A stretch of 64,000 nucleotides of DNA, taken from the NCBI GenBank assembly GCA_003279705.1, contig QCGZ01000001.1, positions 62,001-126,000 of the forward strand, read 5' to 3'. The notes under the pieces are model-generated. The model had not been told where the DNA came from and made no database searches. It saw only the letters and a list, made by a program, of their open reading frames with translations. The translations under genes were made by a program, and so were the position numbers. Positions within the stretch are counted from its first letter, which is position 1. Each line of letters starts with the position of its first letter. The DNA comes from OCS116 cluster bacterium AG-390-I16 (GTDB lineage Bacteria; Pseudomonadota; Alphaproteobacteria; MED-G09). Positions 40,787 through 51,149 of the stretch are shown piece by piece.

Positions 40787-41332
40787 ATGGGAGACTTTCT
40801 TCTAAAACTTATAAGACCAGACCTAGCTTTTAGCAGTATTAGGGACTTCTTAGAGCTTGGTGGAGATGTACTTTTAGCGCTAATGTTAGCAACCTTCGTT
40901 ATGTGGATATTGATAATTGAACGTTATTGGCATTTTGCTACAGCACATAAAACTATCGCTACCTCTACAATTGATACCTGGAATAAGCGATCTGATCATG
41001 ACTCTTGGTATGCGAGAAGAATTAGAGAAAGGCTTATAAGTGAAGTTAGACAATCAAGCCAAAGAGGTTTGATATATATTAAAACATTAGTAGCAGCAGC
41101 TCCTTTATTAGGTTTACTAGGAACTGTTACCGGTATGGTAGAGGTATTTGATGTTATGGCCATTACTGGATCTTCAAATGCTAGAGCTATGGCTGCCGGT
41201 ATCTCAAAAGCAACATTACCAACTATGGCAGGTATGGTAACATCTCTTTCGGGAATATTTTTTATAGCTCAAATTGAATCTAAAACAAGAAAAGCGATTG
41301 CTAATGTAGAGGACGAATTACCTTTATCATAA
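40787..41332 (+). CDS. exbB: MotA/TolQ/ExbB proton channel family protein
   Basis: LVAAAPLLGLLGTVTGMVEVFDVMAITGSSNARAMAAGISKATLPTMAGM. Confidence 0.93.
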   Translation: MGDFLLKLIRPDLAFSSIRDFLELGGDVLLALMLATFVMWILIIERYWHFATAHKTIATSTIDTWNKRSDHDSWYARRIRERLISEVRQSSQRGLIYIKTLVAAAPLLGLLGTVTGMVEVFDVMAITGSSNARAMAAGISKATLPTMAGMVTSLSGIFFIAQIESKTRKAIANVEDELPLS

Positions 41333-41356
41333 GGTTAAGGAGATAAGGAGAATATA

Positions 41357-41755
41357 ATGAGAAGAAGAGTAAGAGTAGAAGAAGAAAGTGAAATTAATAT
41401 TACACCATTACTCGATATTGTTTTTATAATGCTTATATTTTTCATTGTAACGGCAACCTTCGTAAAAGAATCTGGTATTGATGTAACTCGACCGGATTCT
41501 GAAACAGCTCAACAGCAAAACAGAGTTGGTATCTTAATTGCTATTAGTGATAAAAATGAAATTTGGATTAACAGACGTATGGTTGATATGGATGCCGTAC
41601 AGGCAAATGTAGAAAAACTCCATGCTGAGAATCCACAAGGTGGTGCAGTTATTCAAGCTGATGAAAAATCAGAAGTTGGTTTAATGGTTCAAGTTATTGA
41701 TGCCGTAAGGCTTGCAGGTGTTGAGCAATACTCAATTGCTGCTTCAGAGAAATAG
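41357..41755 (+). CDS. exbD: ExbD/TolR family biopolymer transport protein
   Basis: INITPLLDIVFIMLIFFIVTATFVKESGIDV. Confidence 0.94.
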   Translation: MRRRVRVEEESEINITPLLDIVFIMLIFFIVTATFVKESGIDVTRPDSETAQQQNRVGILIAISDKNEIWINRRMVDMDAVQANVEKLHAENPQGGAVIQADEKSEVGLMVQVIDAVRLAGVEQYSIAASEK

Positions 41756-41765
41756 GATATATAAA

Positions 41766-42458
41766 TTGAATGAACTAATAGAAAAAATAAAAAATCAGAT
41801 TAACATCATTCTAGATATAAAGATTGGTGATGCAACTGTTAAAGATACATTAAGTCAAATTGATAGTAGAGCTTCTGCTATTCCAATTGCTGCAATTATA
41901 ACAGTATTTTTATTTCTAGTAATGCAAGCGCTTGTTTCTAGCAATGAATTTGATCTAGGTGATGAAACTGCAAGTATTAATATTAGTTTTTTAAGACAAC
42001 TCCAAGATACTGAAACACAAACGGCTAAGAAAAAGCCAAACAGACCTGAACAAGAGCAAGAACCTGATCCACCAGAAATGGATATTCCTGAAACTCCGAG
42101 ACCTGAAATGTCATCTGAAAGTGTTGCAACTCCAGATTTCGGTGGCCCTCAGTTTGGAGCATTTTCTGCGTCAACTGATGCTGATGTTCTTCCTATTGTT
42201 AAAGTTCCTCCTCAATACCCAAGGCGAGCTACTCAAAGAGGAATTGAAGGTTGGGTTTTAGTAGAATTTACAATAACAGAAACAGGTGCCGTAATTAATC
42301 CTGTTGTTATTGATGCTGATCCTCCGGGTATTTTTAATAGATCAGCCATGAGAACAATAGTGAAATGGAAATATAAGCCTAGGATTGTTGGTGGTAAGGC
42401 TGTTCCAAGAGCTGGCGTGCAACATTTAATAACTTATGAACTAGAGGATGCTCGATAA
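41766..42458 (+). CDS. tonB: TonB family protein (probable TTG start)
   Basis: N-terminal TM, Pro-rich linker (PNRPEQEQEPDPPEMDIPETPRPE), C-terminal VPPQYPRRATQRGIEGWVLVEFTITETGAV. Confidence 0.92.
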   Translation: MNELIEKIKNQINIILDIKIGDATVKDTLSQIDSRASAIPIAAIITVFLFLVMQALVSSNEFDLGDETASINISFLRQLQDTETQTAKKKPNRPEQEQEPDPPEMDIPETPRPEMSSESVATPDFGGPQFGAFSASTDADVLPIVKVPPQYPRRATQRGIEGWVLVEFTITETGAVINPVVIDADPPGIFNRSAMRTIVKWKYKPRIVGGKAVPRAGVQHLITYELEDAR

Positions 42459-43860
42459 AATGAAAAATATTTTAAGAAAATTCATTTATATTGTTTTAAT
42501 TCTTTCATTAGCTATACCTGCATATACTATCTTTGAAGCTATTACCTTAAATGAAGTTTATGCTGCTAAGAAAGAAAGAAAGAAGCCTCCAAAGGCAAGA
42601 AGAACACAAACATTATCAAAAAAAGTTGGTACTGATTTTTTAAAAGCTCAGGAAGCTCTTGGTGAAGAAAAACCTGACGAGTCCCTTAAAATTCTAGATA
42701 GGCTTCTTAGTAGTCAAGAATTATCTGACTTTGAAAGAGCAACTATTTATAGGCTCAAAGGTTATGTATTTGCTGAAAAAGAAGATTATCAACAATCAAT
42801 GCAATTTCTTCAACAATCTCTTTCATATAATGCGCTTGAGCCTCAGGCTCAATTAGATCTTCAATTTGGAATTGCTCAACTTTATCTTGCAATTGATCAA
42901 TGGGATAGAGGTTTAAAGGAATTATTAGATTGGTTTGATAATGCTGAAGCATTAGGAAATCCTCCAGGACCTTCTGCCCACGCTTTATTGGCTCAAATAT
43001 ATTTATATTTTGCTTCAGAAACACCTAAAGACTCTCCTGAAGAAAAGCAGTTTTATAGAAAAGCTGAGCCTCATGCTGAAATAGCTGTTCTTCAAGCCGC
43101 AGAGCCAAGAGAAAACTGGTATCAAATTTATTTATCTGTTCTTTTATTTGATGATAGGTATGAAGAGTCTGTTCCTTTGCTTGAGGCGATGGTTTATAGA
43201 TTTCCTGACAAAAAAACATACTATAGACAATTAGCAGCTCTTTATGCTGAGTTAAAACGAGAGGAAGACTCATTTGCTATCCAACAAATTATGTACTCAA
43301 AAGATATGCTTGAGAAACATAGTGAATTATTAAGATTAGCTCAATTATATTTATATTATGAAGTGCCATACAAAGCGGCAATAATCTTAGAAAGAGAACT
43401 CGAAGCAGAAAGAATTAAAGACGAAGAAAAGAATTGGGAACAGCTTGCTAATGCATGGTTATCCGCACGTGAGTGGACAAAAGCTATACCACCTCTAACA
43501 AAAGCAGCAGAAATGTCCGAGGATGGGAAATTATTCCTTCGCTTAGGTCAAACTTATATGCAGGAAGAAGATTGGAAAAATGCCGAAAAATTTATTCGTT
43601 ACGCTATTAAAAAAGGTGATTTAGAGAATCCAGGAAGAGCTTGGTTGTTGCTTGGTATAACAAGAAATAAAAAAGGAATAGAATTTGAAAATTCAGCTCT
43701 TTTTGCTTTTAAAAGATCTACTGGTTATGAGGATATGGAAGCAGATGCTAGGCGTTGGGTTAAAGTTATCGAAACAAAACAGGCTCGAAGAGAAGCTGAT
43801 AGGCTAGCTGCAGAAGCTGCAGAAGCTGAACTGGCAGATGATACTATTTATTTCAACTAA
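42448..43860 (+). CDS. TPR-repeat protein of the TonB cluster
   Basis: TM/signal segment followed by TPR-like helices (FERATIYRLKGYVFAEKEDYQQSMQFLQQSLSY). Immediately downstream of tonB. Confidence 0.82.
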   Translation: MLDKMKNILRKFIYIVLILSLAIPAYTIFEAITLNEVYAAKKERKKPPKARRTQTLSKKVGTDFLKAQEALGEEKPDESLKILDRLLSSQELSDFERATIYRLKGYVFAEKEDYQQSMQFLQQSLSYNALEPQAQLDLQFGIAQLYLAIDQWDRGLKELLDWFDNAEALGNPPGPSAHALLAQIYLYFASETPKDSPEEKQFYRKAEPHAEIAVLQAAEPRENWYQIYLSVLLFDDRYEESVPLLEAMVYRFPDKKTYYRQLAALYAELKREEDSFAIQQIMYSKDMLEKHSELLRLAQLYLYYEVPYKAAIILERELEAERIKDEEKNWEQLANAWLSAREWTKAIPPLTKAAEMSEDGKLFLRLGQTYMQEEDWKNAEKFIRYAIKKGDLENPGRAWLLLGITRNKKGIEFENSALFAFKRSTGYEDMEADARRWVKVIETKQARREADRLAAEAAEAELADDTIYFN

Positions 43861-44147
43861 GAGATAGCATCTAATCTTTTTATTACTGGTGCTCCATCAA
43901 GACATTCACCGAGTTTAGCTCCTGCTGCTCTAAAGTGATCACTTTTACCATGGATATCGACGCTTTCTTGATCTGTATATTGTTCCATAACAATATATGT
44001 ATTTTCTACTTCTCTATCTTTTGAAATTTGATAAAAAATATTCCCTTTTTCAATCTCTCTTACATTTTTTGATAATTCAATAAATATTTTTTCAAATAAC
44101 TCTTCTTTTCCTTTTTTAACTTTTAAGGTTGCTAGAATACATATCAT
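43857..44147 (-). CDS. Antibiotic biosynthesis monooxygenase (ABM/YgiN-like) domain protein
   Basis: LATLKVKKGKEELFEKIFIELSKNVREIEKGNIFYQISKD...YIVMEQYTDQESVDIHGKSDHF. Confidence 0.85.
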   Translation of the reverse strand: MICILATLKVKKGKEELFEKIFIELSKNVREIEKGNIFYQISKDREVENTYIVMEQYTDQESVDIHGKSDHFRAAGAKLGECLDGAPVIKRLDAIS

Positions 44148-44156
44148 TTTATTGCC

Positions 44157-44600
44157 TCATTTTTTAATTTTTAATTCCATTAATGTTTTTAAAAGATCTC
44201 TGTTTTCATTAGATAGAGATATGTTCTGTTTTTGAAGCTCATTTAATTGGTCTAAAAATTTATTAATATGAACTTCTGCTCCTTCTAAAAGAGAAATTTG
44301 TTTTTTTTCCCTTTCTTTATATGTTTTTAATTCAGATTCTTGTCTTTCAATAAAAAAAGCTGCCTGTGAGAGTAATTTTTTTACATCTTCAGATAAAGTA
44401 TTTTCATCATGGTTGGTTTCTACAATTTGGCTTTCCTCTAAAATAAGTTTTAAAGAACTTTCACTGATGAGTAGATTACCACCTTCTGTTTTAACTGCTT
44501 CTAGCCTTCCTTCATCAATCATTAGCTGAAGTTTTTTATGCTCTACACCTGTCATTCTTGATGCAGATGCTAAAGTTAAAACACGTTCTTTATCATTCAT
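44157..44600 (-). CDS. Small protein with helix-turn-helix/excisionase-like N-terminus and coiled coil
   Basis: LTLASASRMTGVEHKKLQLMIDEGRLEAVKTEGGNLLISESSL resembles HTH_17 domains. The C-terminus is a heptad-like coiled coil. Confidence 0.55.
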   Translation of the reverse strand: MNDKERVLTLASASRMTGVEHKKLQLMIDEGRLEAVKTEGGNLLISESSLKLILEESQIVETNHDENTLSEDVKKLLSQAAFFIERQESELKTYKEREKKQISLLEGAEVHINKFLDQLNELQKQNISLSNENRDLLKTLMELKIKK

Positions 44601-44604
44601 CTAT

Positions 44605-45462
44605 TTATCCATCAGATTTTTTTTTATTTTCACGATAATCACCATATTTTGAGTCTCTATCAGATAATGCCTTTGTTAAACCTTCTTCTTTAACCATCTT
44701 GAAGAAATTTTTTGCTGATTTTGTATGCATAGATAATTGTTGCATTTCTGTACCAGCCCTAATTCCTGATCTTATACCCATAGCCTCCATTTGTCTGTGG
44801 ACTGCTCTTTTATTAAACTGTTGAACATCTTGAGGAACTCCAGCAACATTTTTTGCAATTCTCAAAACCTCCTTATCTAATTTATCAATAGGAAAAGATT
44901 GATTGGCAAAGCCACATTTTACAGCTTCTTTTCCATTCATAGAGTTTCCTGTTAGCATTAGTTCCATGGATTTTCTCATTCCTACCACCCAGGGATAAAA
45001 CTGATTATCAGGTGGAGAAATATTCCTTACAACAGGATAACCAATAGTTGAGTCATCAGCTACATATATCAAGTCGCATGATTGAGCTAATTCAGTACCG
45101 CCAGCAAGGCAATATCCATGAACTTGCGCGATAACAGGTTTAGCTAAATCCCATATTTTGAAACATCCATCAACCACATGCCTTGGCCAATATCCTAAGC
45201 CGCCAGCTGAATAGAAAGGATCTTTTTCTTCTGGATCTTTTGTTAAGTCATAACCAGCGCTAAAGGATTTCCCTGATCCTCTAATAATCGTTGCGCTAAT
45301 ATTTTCATCTTGATCATTTTTTTCTAATACTTCAAATAGCTCACCTCTAAGATTTGCGCTTAAAGAATTTCTTTTATTTGCTCTATTAAGAGTTATTCTA
45401 GATATTTTCTCAATAGGATTATCAACAATTATAGATTTATACTCCGTCAAATTCTTCTCCAA
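44605..45462 (-). CDS. Enoyl-CoA hydratase/isomerase (crotonase) family
   Basis: RITLNRANKRNSLSANLRGEL, IIRGSGKSFSAGYDL, AQVHGYCLAGGTELAQSCDLIYVADDS. Confidence 0.9.
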   Translation of the reverse strand: MEKNLTEYKSIIVDNPIEKISRITLNRANKRNSLSANLRGELFEVLEKNDQDENISATIIRGSGKSFSAGYDLTKDPEEKDPFYSAGGLGYWPRHVVDGCFKIWDLAKPVIAQVHGYCLAGGTELAQSCDLIYVADDSTIGYPVVRNISPPDNQFYPWVVGMRKSMELMLTGNSMNGKEAVKCGFANQSFPIDKLDKEVLRIAKNVAGVPQDVQQFNKRAVHRQMEAMGIRSGIRAGTEMQQLSMHTKSAKNFFKMVKEEGLTKALSDRDSKYGDYRENKKKSDG

Positions 45463-45486
45463 TATTTTTTTGTAAAGGATAACTAA

Positions 45487-46311
45487 TTATACTGTTAATT
45501 CTAAAATATAATTCATCCTCGTTTTCTTTTTTATCAAATATCCTTTTTCTTTTAATAATTTAATTAAATCAGTTTTCCATGAATTTTTATTATTTTCGAT
45601 AATAATTATTAATGGAAGTAATTTTTTATTTGTATTTTCAATAAATGGAATGATAACACTTTCTTCATTTCCCTCTACATCTATTTTCATTGCTGAAATA
45701 TTTTTAATTTTTTCATCTTTAATAAAATCAATTAAATTTTTTGCAATAACCCTATGTTTGCCCGAATCTGAAATTTTGCCTTGTCCTAAATTTTCATCTG
45801 GAGTGTCTAGTTTAAATTCCCCTGATTTATCCATAAGAGCAATTTCCCTTGGATAAATTGGAATATCTTTATTTTGTAAGGCATTGTACTTAAGTCTTTG
45901 AAAAAGAGATGGATGTGGTTCAATTGAATAAATTTTAGTATTTTCGAATTCTTTATAAACACTACCAACAGAAAACGAATATAACCCAATATTTGATCCA
46001 ATATCTATAAAAACAGAATTATCCTGACACCTACTTTTGATGAAGTCCCTTTCGTCTTTCTCAAAAATTTGTGGAGAAAAAAGAGCTCTTTTTTCGCTAA
46101 CATTTCCTTTTGTATAAAGTCTTAATTTTGTACCAAATAAGTCTGTATCTATACAATCTCTCGAGAGTAAAATAGCAATTTTTCTGAATAAAAAAATTAA
46201 TCTTTTAGAAAACCAATTCGTTCCTATATTTCTCGTAATATAGATAATTATTTTAACGATAAAATTCGGTTCATATTGACCAAAACTGGAGGAATTATCG
46301 ACAGGTATCAT
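45487..46311 (-). CDS. FkbM-family methyltransferase
   Basis: SVFIDIGSNIGLYSFSVG...IYSIEPHPSLFQRLKYN...ISAMKIDVEGNEESVI. Confidence 0.88.
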   Translation of the reverse strand: MIPVDNSSSFGQYEPNFIVKIIIYITRNIGTNWFSKRLIFLFRKIAILLSRDCIDTDLFGTKLRLYTKGNVSEKRALFSPQIFEKDERDFIKSRCQDNSVFIDIGSNIGLYSFSVGSVYKEFENTKIYSIEPHPSLFQRLKYNALQNKDIPIYPREIALMDKSGEFKLDTPDENLGQGKISDSGKHRVIAKNLIDFIKDEKIKNISAMKIDVEGNEESVIIPFIENTNKKLLPLIIIIENNKNSWKTDLIKLLKEKGYLIKKKTRMNYILELTV

Positions 46312-46377
46312 ATTTCTAATTATATTATTTTGAGTTTATTAATTTTCCTTAATTACAATAGCATATAAGATAAAAAT

Positions 46378-47043
46378 ATGACTAAAAAAGAAAAAATATT
46401 TAGAACTACAAAAGAAGTAGTTAAGACTGCCAGAAGAAGAAAAAATTCTTCTACTCGTTGGCTTCAAAGACAAATTAATGACCCTTATGTTAGACAGGCA
46501 CAAGCTGAAGGAAGAAGATCTAGAGCTGCTTATAAAATTATTCAGATAGATGATAAATTTAATATTTTTGAAAAGGGTGATTCAGTTTTAGATTTAGGAG
46601 CTGCCCCAGGAAGTTGGACAGAAGTTGCTATTGATAGAGCTGGTGGAGTAACAGTTGCGGTAGATCTATTAGAAATGGAAGACATTAAAAATGCAATTAT
46701 ACTAAAAGCAGATTTATCAGATGAAAATTCTTCAAATTTAATTAAAAAATTAAATAATGGAAAATTTGATATTGTCTTATCGGATATGGCAGCTTCAACA
46801 ACTGGTCATAAGCAAACAGATCATATTAGAACGCAAGCTTTAGCAGAGCTCGCAGCTTTATATGCTGTAGAGTTTTTAAAGCCTGGCGGAGTATTTTGTG
46901 CAAAAGTTTTTCAAGGTGGTACCCATGGAGATCTCTTGCTTAATCTGAAAAGTAATTTTCAGTCCATCAAACATTTTAAACCTGATGCGAGTAGAAAAGG
47001 CTCACCTGAAACATATGTAATTGCTAGAGATTTTAAAGGTTAA
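46378..47043 (+). CDS. rlmE: 23S rRNA (uridine2552-2'-O)-methyltransferase (RlmE/FtsJ)
   Basis: STRWLQRQINDPYVRQAQAEGRRSRAAYKIIQIDDKF, VLDLGAAPGSWTEVA, DIVLSDMAASTTGHKQTDH. Confidence 0.94.
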   Translation: MTKKEKIFRTTKEVVKTARRRKNSSTRWLQRQINDPYVRQAQAEGRRSRAAYKIIQIDDKFNIFEKGDSVLDLGAAPGSWTEVAIDRAGGVTVAVDLLEMEDIKNAIILKADLSDENSSNLIKKLNNGKFDIVLSDMAASTTGHKQTDHIRTQALAELAALYAVEFLKPGGVFCAKVFQGGTHGDLLLNLKSNFQSIKHFKPDASRKGSPETYVIARDFKG

Positions 47044-47124
47044 TTTTAAAATTATAAAAATTTATTTGAACTTATTTCAGGATAGGTTATAAGCAGACGT
47101 CAACAACCTATTTAAGGAGTTGAT

Positions 47125-48588
47125 ATGAAGATTCGTGAAGGTATTACTTTTGATGATGTTTTACTTGAGCCTGCAAAATCTTCAGTTTTACCTGCAGGGG
47201 CAGATGTAAAAACTAAAATTACAAAAAAAATTAGCTTATCTATTCCTTTAATTTCTGCCGCGATGGACACTGTTACTGAGTCAAAAATGGCTATAGCTAT
47301 TGCTCAAGCAGGTGGACTTGGGGTTATTCATAGAAACCTATCCATAGAAGAACAGGCAAACGAAGTTAAAAAAGTTAAAAAATTTGAGTCAGGTATGGTT
47401 GTAGATCCTGTAACAATTAGCCCTGATCAATCTCTTAAAGAAGCCCTAAATCTTATGGAAATTCATAATATTTCGGGTATTCCAGTTACCGACTCAAAAA
47501 CAAAAGAACTTAAAGGAATAATAACTAATCGAGATGTCAGGTTTGCTTCCAATCAAGATCAAAAAGTTTCTGAGCTTATGACTAAAGAAAATTTAGTAAC
47601 TGTTAGTGAGGGGGTAACTCAAAAAAAAGCAAAAGCAGAACTTCATAAACACCGCATAGAAAAATTAATAGTTGTTGATAAAAAATATAGATGTATTGGC
47701 TTGATAACAGTAAAAGATATGGAAAAATCTCAATTACATCCAACAGCATGTAAAGATAATCAAGGCAGATTAAGAGTTGCTGCAGCAACATCTGTAGGAG
47801 AAAAGGGTTTGGCTAGAGCTCAGGCTCTTATTGATGCTGATGCAGATGTAATTGTGGTTGATACTGCTCACGGTCACTCATCTCAGGTCGCAGACGTTGT
47901 AAAAAAAATAAAGAAAATATCAAAATCTGTTCAACTCATTGCTGGAAATGTTGCAACAAAAGAGGCTACTAAATCATTAATTGATGCTGGTGCAGATTGT
48001 ATTAAGGTAGGTATTGGACCAGGATCTATTTGTACTACAAGGATTGTAGCTGGGGTTGGTGTACCTCAACTTTCAGCAATAGTGGATTGTGCAAATGAAG
48101 CTCATAAGTCTGGAGTTCCAATTATAGCTGATGGCGGTATAAAATTTTCTGGTGATTTTGCGAAAGCATTAGCAGCAGGTGCAGATGTAGCAATGATAGG
48201 CTCTCTCTTTGCAGGAACTGAAGAAGCTCCAGGTGAAATTTTCTTATATCAAGGTAGAAGATTTAAATCATATAGAGGAATGGGCTCACTTGCTGCAATG
48301 GCAGAGGGATCTGCTGATAGATATTTTCAATCTGATATGGGAGGTACTGAAAAATTAGTTCCCGAAGGTGTTGAAGGTCAGGTTCCATACACAGGGTCAG
48401 TGCAAGATATTATTCATCAAATGATAGGTGGTTTAAGAGCTTCTATGGGATATACAGGCTGTAAGACAATTAAGAATTTTCAAACAAAAACTAAATTCAT
48501 AAGAATTTCTCCAGCTTCATTAACAGAAAGTCATACCCATGATGTTTTAGTTACCCGCGAAGCACCAAATTATCCTGTTAGAGGTTAA
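47125..48588 (+). CDS. guaB: IMP dehydrogenase
   Basis: [18 protein letters not shown], tandem CBS domains, [34 protein letters not shown]. Confidence 0.97.
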   Translation: MKIREGITFDDVLLEPAKSSVLPAGADVKTKITKKISLSIPLISAAMDTVTESKMAIAIAQAGGLGVIHRNLSIEEQANEVKKVKKFESGMVVDPVTISPDQSLKEALNLMEIHNISGIPVTDSKTKELKGIITNRDVRFASNQDQKVSELMTKENLVTVSEGVTQKKAKAELHKHRIEKLIVVDKKYRCIGLITVKDMEKSQLHPTACKDNQGRLRVAAATSVGEKGLARAQALIDADADVIVVDTAHGHSSQVADVVKKIKKISKSVQLIAGNVATKEATKSLIDAGADCIKVGIGPGSICTTRIVAGVGVPQLSAIVDCANEAHKSGVPIIADGGIKFSGDFAKALAAGADVAMIGSLFAGTEEAPGEIFLYQGRRFKSYRGMGSLAAMAEGSADRYFQSDMGGTEKLVPEGVEGQVPYTGSVQDIIHQMIGGLRASMGYTGCKTIKNFQTKTKFIRISPASLTESHTHDVLVTREAPNYPVRG

Positions 48589-48590
48589 GA

Positions 48591-49064
48591 TTGAATATTA
48601 TAAAACTCTCTATTTTTCTAAGCTTTTTTACATTCATTTTGACTGGGCAAACATCTTTAAATCAAATATCAAATGATTTATCTAATAATGCCTTATTGAT
48701 TTACGAAACTGATAAAGAGAAATCTATTTCGCTATCAAGACAAGCTTTAGTAGCTGATCCATCAAATGCATACGCTTGGGCAGTTGCAGGAAATATTTTA
48801 AGGAAAAACAAAAAATTTGATGAGGCAGAGAACTTTTTTCAAAAGTCATTAGAGCTAAGTCCTTTTTTGAAAGAGGGCCTTTATTGGGGTGCAGAAAATA
48901 ATATTTCTTTAGATAATCTTGATGAAGCTAGTCAAAAATTAGAAATTTTAATAAACGCCTGTTCAGGGTGCAATGAATCAGTAATGTTGAAATTATCTCT
49001 AAATAAGAAAAAAGAGCAAACGAATAGCAATGATGTTTCTACAAAAGACAAATTAGATGAATAA
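48591..49064 (+). CDS. Small TPR protein between guaB and guaA
   Basis: [51 protein letters not shown]-like unit. Confidence 0.75.
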   Translation: MNIIKLSIFLSFFTFILTGQTSLNQISNDLSNNALLIYETDKEKSISLSRQALVADPSNAYAWAVAGNILRKNKKFDEAENFFQKSLELSPFLKEGLYWGAENNISLDNLDEASQKLEILINACSGCNESVMLKLSLNKKKEQTNSNDVSTKDKLDE

Positions 49065-50619
49065 CAGCAATAATAATGAAAAAATATTAATTTTAGATTT
49101 TGGAAGCCAAGTTACCCAATTAATAGCACGAAGAGTTAGGGAAAGCGGTGTTTATTCAGAAATTTTTCCATACACAAAATGGGAAGAGGGTCTAAAAAAA
49201 ATTAAACCCAAGGGTATTATATTATCCGGTGGCCCTGCTTCAACTATCGATGGTTCTTCACCTCAAGTTTCTCTAGAAATTTTAAATTCTGGCGTTCCTA
49301 TTTTAGGAATTTGTTATGGGCAACAAACACTATGCTCACAACTTGGTGGAAAAGTTGAGCATTCAACAAAACGAGAATTTGGCCGTGCAAATATAAAAAT
49401 TATAGGAAAGTCTGATTTTTTTAGAGATTTTGAATATAATAAAGAAAATGAACCAGTTTGGATGAGCCATGGCGATAAAGTTACTGAATTACCGGAAGGT
49501 TTTTCTGTAATAGCCGAAAGTGAAAATGCACCATTTGCAGCTATAGCTAATGAGGATAAAAGAATTTATGGTGTTCAATTTCATCCTGAGGTTATTCATA
49601 CTCCAAATGGTTCAAAAATGTTGGAAAATTTTACTCACCATATTTGCGGATGTTCAGGTGAGTGGACAATTGAGTCTTTTAAAGAAATTGCTATTGAAAG
49701 AATAAAAAAACAAGTTGGTGATGGAACGGTTGTTTGCGGCTTATCTGGCGGAGTGGACTCCTCTGTCGCAGCAGTTCTTCTTCATGAAGCAATAGGAAAA
49801 CAATTAACGTGCATTTATGTAGATACTGGTCTTATGCGAGAGAATGAAACTAAAGAAGTAGTTGGTATGTTCAGAGATCATTTTAATATTCCTTTAGTTC
49901 ATGTCGATGCAGAACAGGATTTTTTAAATGATCTTAATGGTATTAGCGACCCTGAAAGAAAAAGAAAAATCATTGGTTCTAAATTTATAGATATTTTTGA
50001 TGAGGAGGCTAGTAAAATTGGTGGCGCTGACTTTTTGGCTCAAGGAACATTATATCCAGATGTAATTGAAAGCATTTCTTTTATTGGTGGACCATCAGTG
50101 ACAATTAAAAGTCATCATAATGTTGGAGGCTTACCAGAAAGAATGAAAATGGATTTAGTTGAGCCATTAAGAGAGCTATTTAAAGACGAGGTAAGAGATT
50201 TGGGACGAGACTTAGGTATACCAGATCATTTTATTGATAGACATCCATTTCCTGGTCCTGGTCTAGCAATACGAATACCTGGTGAAATTACAAGTGATAA
50301 AGTAGATATTCTTCGTAAGGCGGATATAATTTATATAGATGAAATTAAGAAAGCAGGCCTCTATAAAGAAATTTGGCAGGCATTCGCTGTTCTCTTGCCA
50401 GTGCAAACCGTTGGAGTAATGGGTGATGAAAGAACTTATGAATATGTTTGTGCTTTAAGAGCTGTTACCTCTTTAGATGGTATGACAGCAGATTACTATC
50501 CTTATGATCAGTCATTTTTAGCCAATGTTAGTACAAGAATTATTAATGAAGTAAAGGGTATTAATAGAGTTGTATATGATATTACTTCAAAACCACCTGG
50601 AACCATTGAGTGGGAATAA
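49057..50619 (+). CDS. guaA: GMP synthase (glutamine-hydrolysing)
   Basis: [47 protein letters not shown]-terminal KPPGTIEWE. Confidence 0.97.
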   Translation: MNNSNNNEKILILDFGSQVTQLIARRVRESGVYSEIFPYTKWEEGLKKIKPKGIILSGGPASTIDGSSPQVSLEILNSGVPILGICYGQQTLCSQLGGKVEHSTKREFGRANIKIIGKSDFFRDFEYNKENEPVWMSHGDKVTELPEGFSVIAESENAPFAAIANEDKRIYGVQFHPEVIHTPNGSKMLENFTHHICGCSGEWTIESFKEIAIERIKKQVGDGTVVCGLSGGVDSSVAAVLLHEAIGKQLTCIYVDTGLMRENETKEVVGMFRDHFNIPLVHVDAEQDFLNDLNGISDPERKRKIIGSKFIDIFDEEASKIGGADFLAQGTLYPDVIESISFIGGPSVTIKSHHNVGGLPERMKMDLVEPLRELFKDEVRDLGRDLGIPDHFIDRHPFPGPGLAIRIPGEITSDKVDILRKADIIYIDEIKKAGLYKEIWQAFAVLLPVQTVGVMGDERTYEYVCALRAVTSLDGMTADYYPYDQSFLANVSTRIINEVKGINRVVYDITSKPPGTIEWE

Positions 50620-50624
50620 AATGA
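50607..50624. repeat. Copy 1 of an 18-bp direct repeat (tgagtgggaataaaatga) spanning the guaA stop and next ATG
   Basis: Exact match to 51132-51149. Confidence 0.95.
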
Positions 50625-51016
50625 GTATAATAGTAAGAAATATTAAATGGATTATGCTTTTTGCTGGTGTAATTACTTGTACAACGTTTTTCGCTGTTAT
50701 TGCTCCTCAAGATGCACTTTTAAATATGTTTGGTTCTGGCTTAACTGAACCTCTCGCTAATTTAGTAGTCCGCAGTTGGGGTTTTCTTATATCAATTATG
50801 GGCATTTTACTTATTTACGGTGCTTTTAATGAAGACTCTCGAATGTTGTGTGTAATTACGACTGGTATAAGTAAGATAGGATTTTTGTTTCTTATCTTAA
50901 TATTTGGAACTGACTATATTGATAAGTTATGGGTAACCGTTGTGTTTGACTCAATTGTTGTCTTAACTCTAGCTACCTATGTTGTTTCTGTGAAAAGAAC
51001 TGTTGGAAAAATATAA
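50621..51016 (+). CDS. Small 4-TM membrane protein of unknown function
   Basis: MSIIVRNIKWIMLFAGVITCTTFFAVIAPQ... Hydrophobic segments throughout. Start at ATG 50621 directly after the guaA stop. Confidence 0.65.
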   Translation: MSIIVRNIKWIMLFAGVITCTTFFAVIAPQDALLNMFGSGLTEPLANLVVRSWGFLISIMGILLIYGAFNEDSRMLCVITTGISKIGFLFLILIFGTDYIDKLWVTVVFDSIVVLTLATYVVSVKRTVGKI

Positions 51017-51131
51017 AAAACTTTCTTAGTTTTGTAAAAGTCATTTGGAATTAGAGTTGCAAAGAAGTTACAAAGTTAAAAAAATGCCTCTGAAACTCAC
51101 TATCTATAAGGGTTTTAAATTAGGCTACTAC

Positions 51132-51149
51132 TGAGTGGGAATAAAATGA
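51132..51149. repeat. Copy 2 of the 18-bp direct repeat, at the start of the GFA-family gene
   Basis: Exact match to 50607-50624. Spacing between copies is 525 bp. Confidence 0.95.

Noticed and set aside
42755-43273. Two consecutive minus-strand ORFs (89 and 82 aa) opposite the TPR gene
   Set aside because: Antisense to a coding TPR gene. Gln/Leu-rich translations reflect the repetitive sense codons, not a real gene pair or toxin-antitoxin.
43800-43835. gcagaagct tandem units at the end of the TPR gene
   Set aside because: Short Ala/Glu-rich low-complexity coding sequence at a C-terminus, not an independent repeat element.
44157-44600. Possible phage excisionase or toxin-antitoxin regulator
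   Set aside because: Only a weak HTH_17-like N-terminus. No integrase, phage genes or toxin partner nearby.
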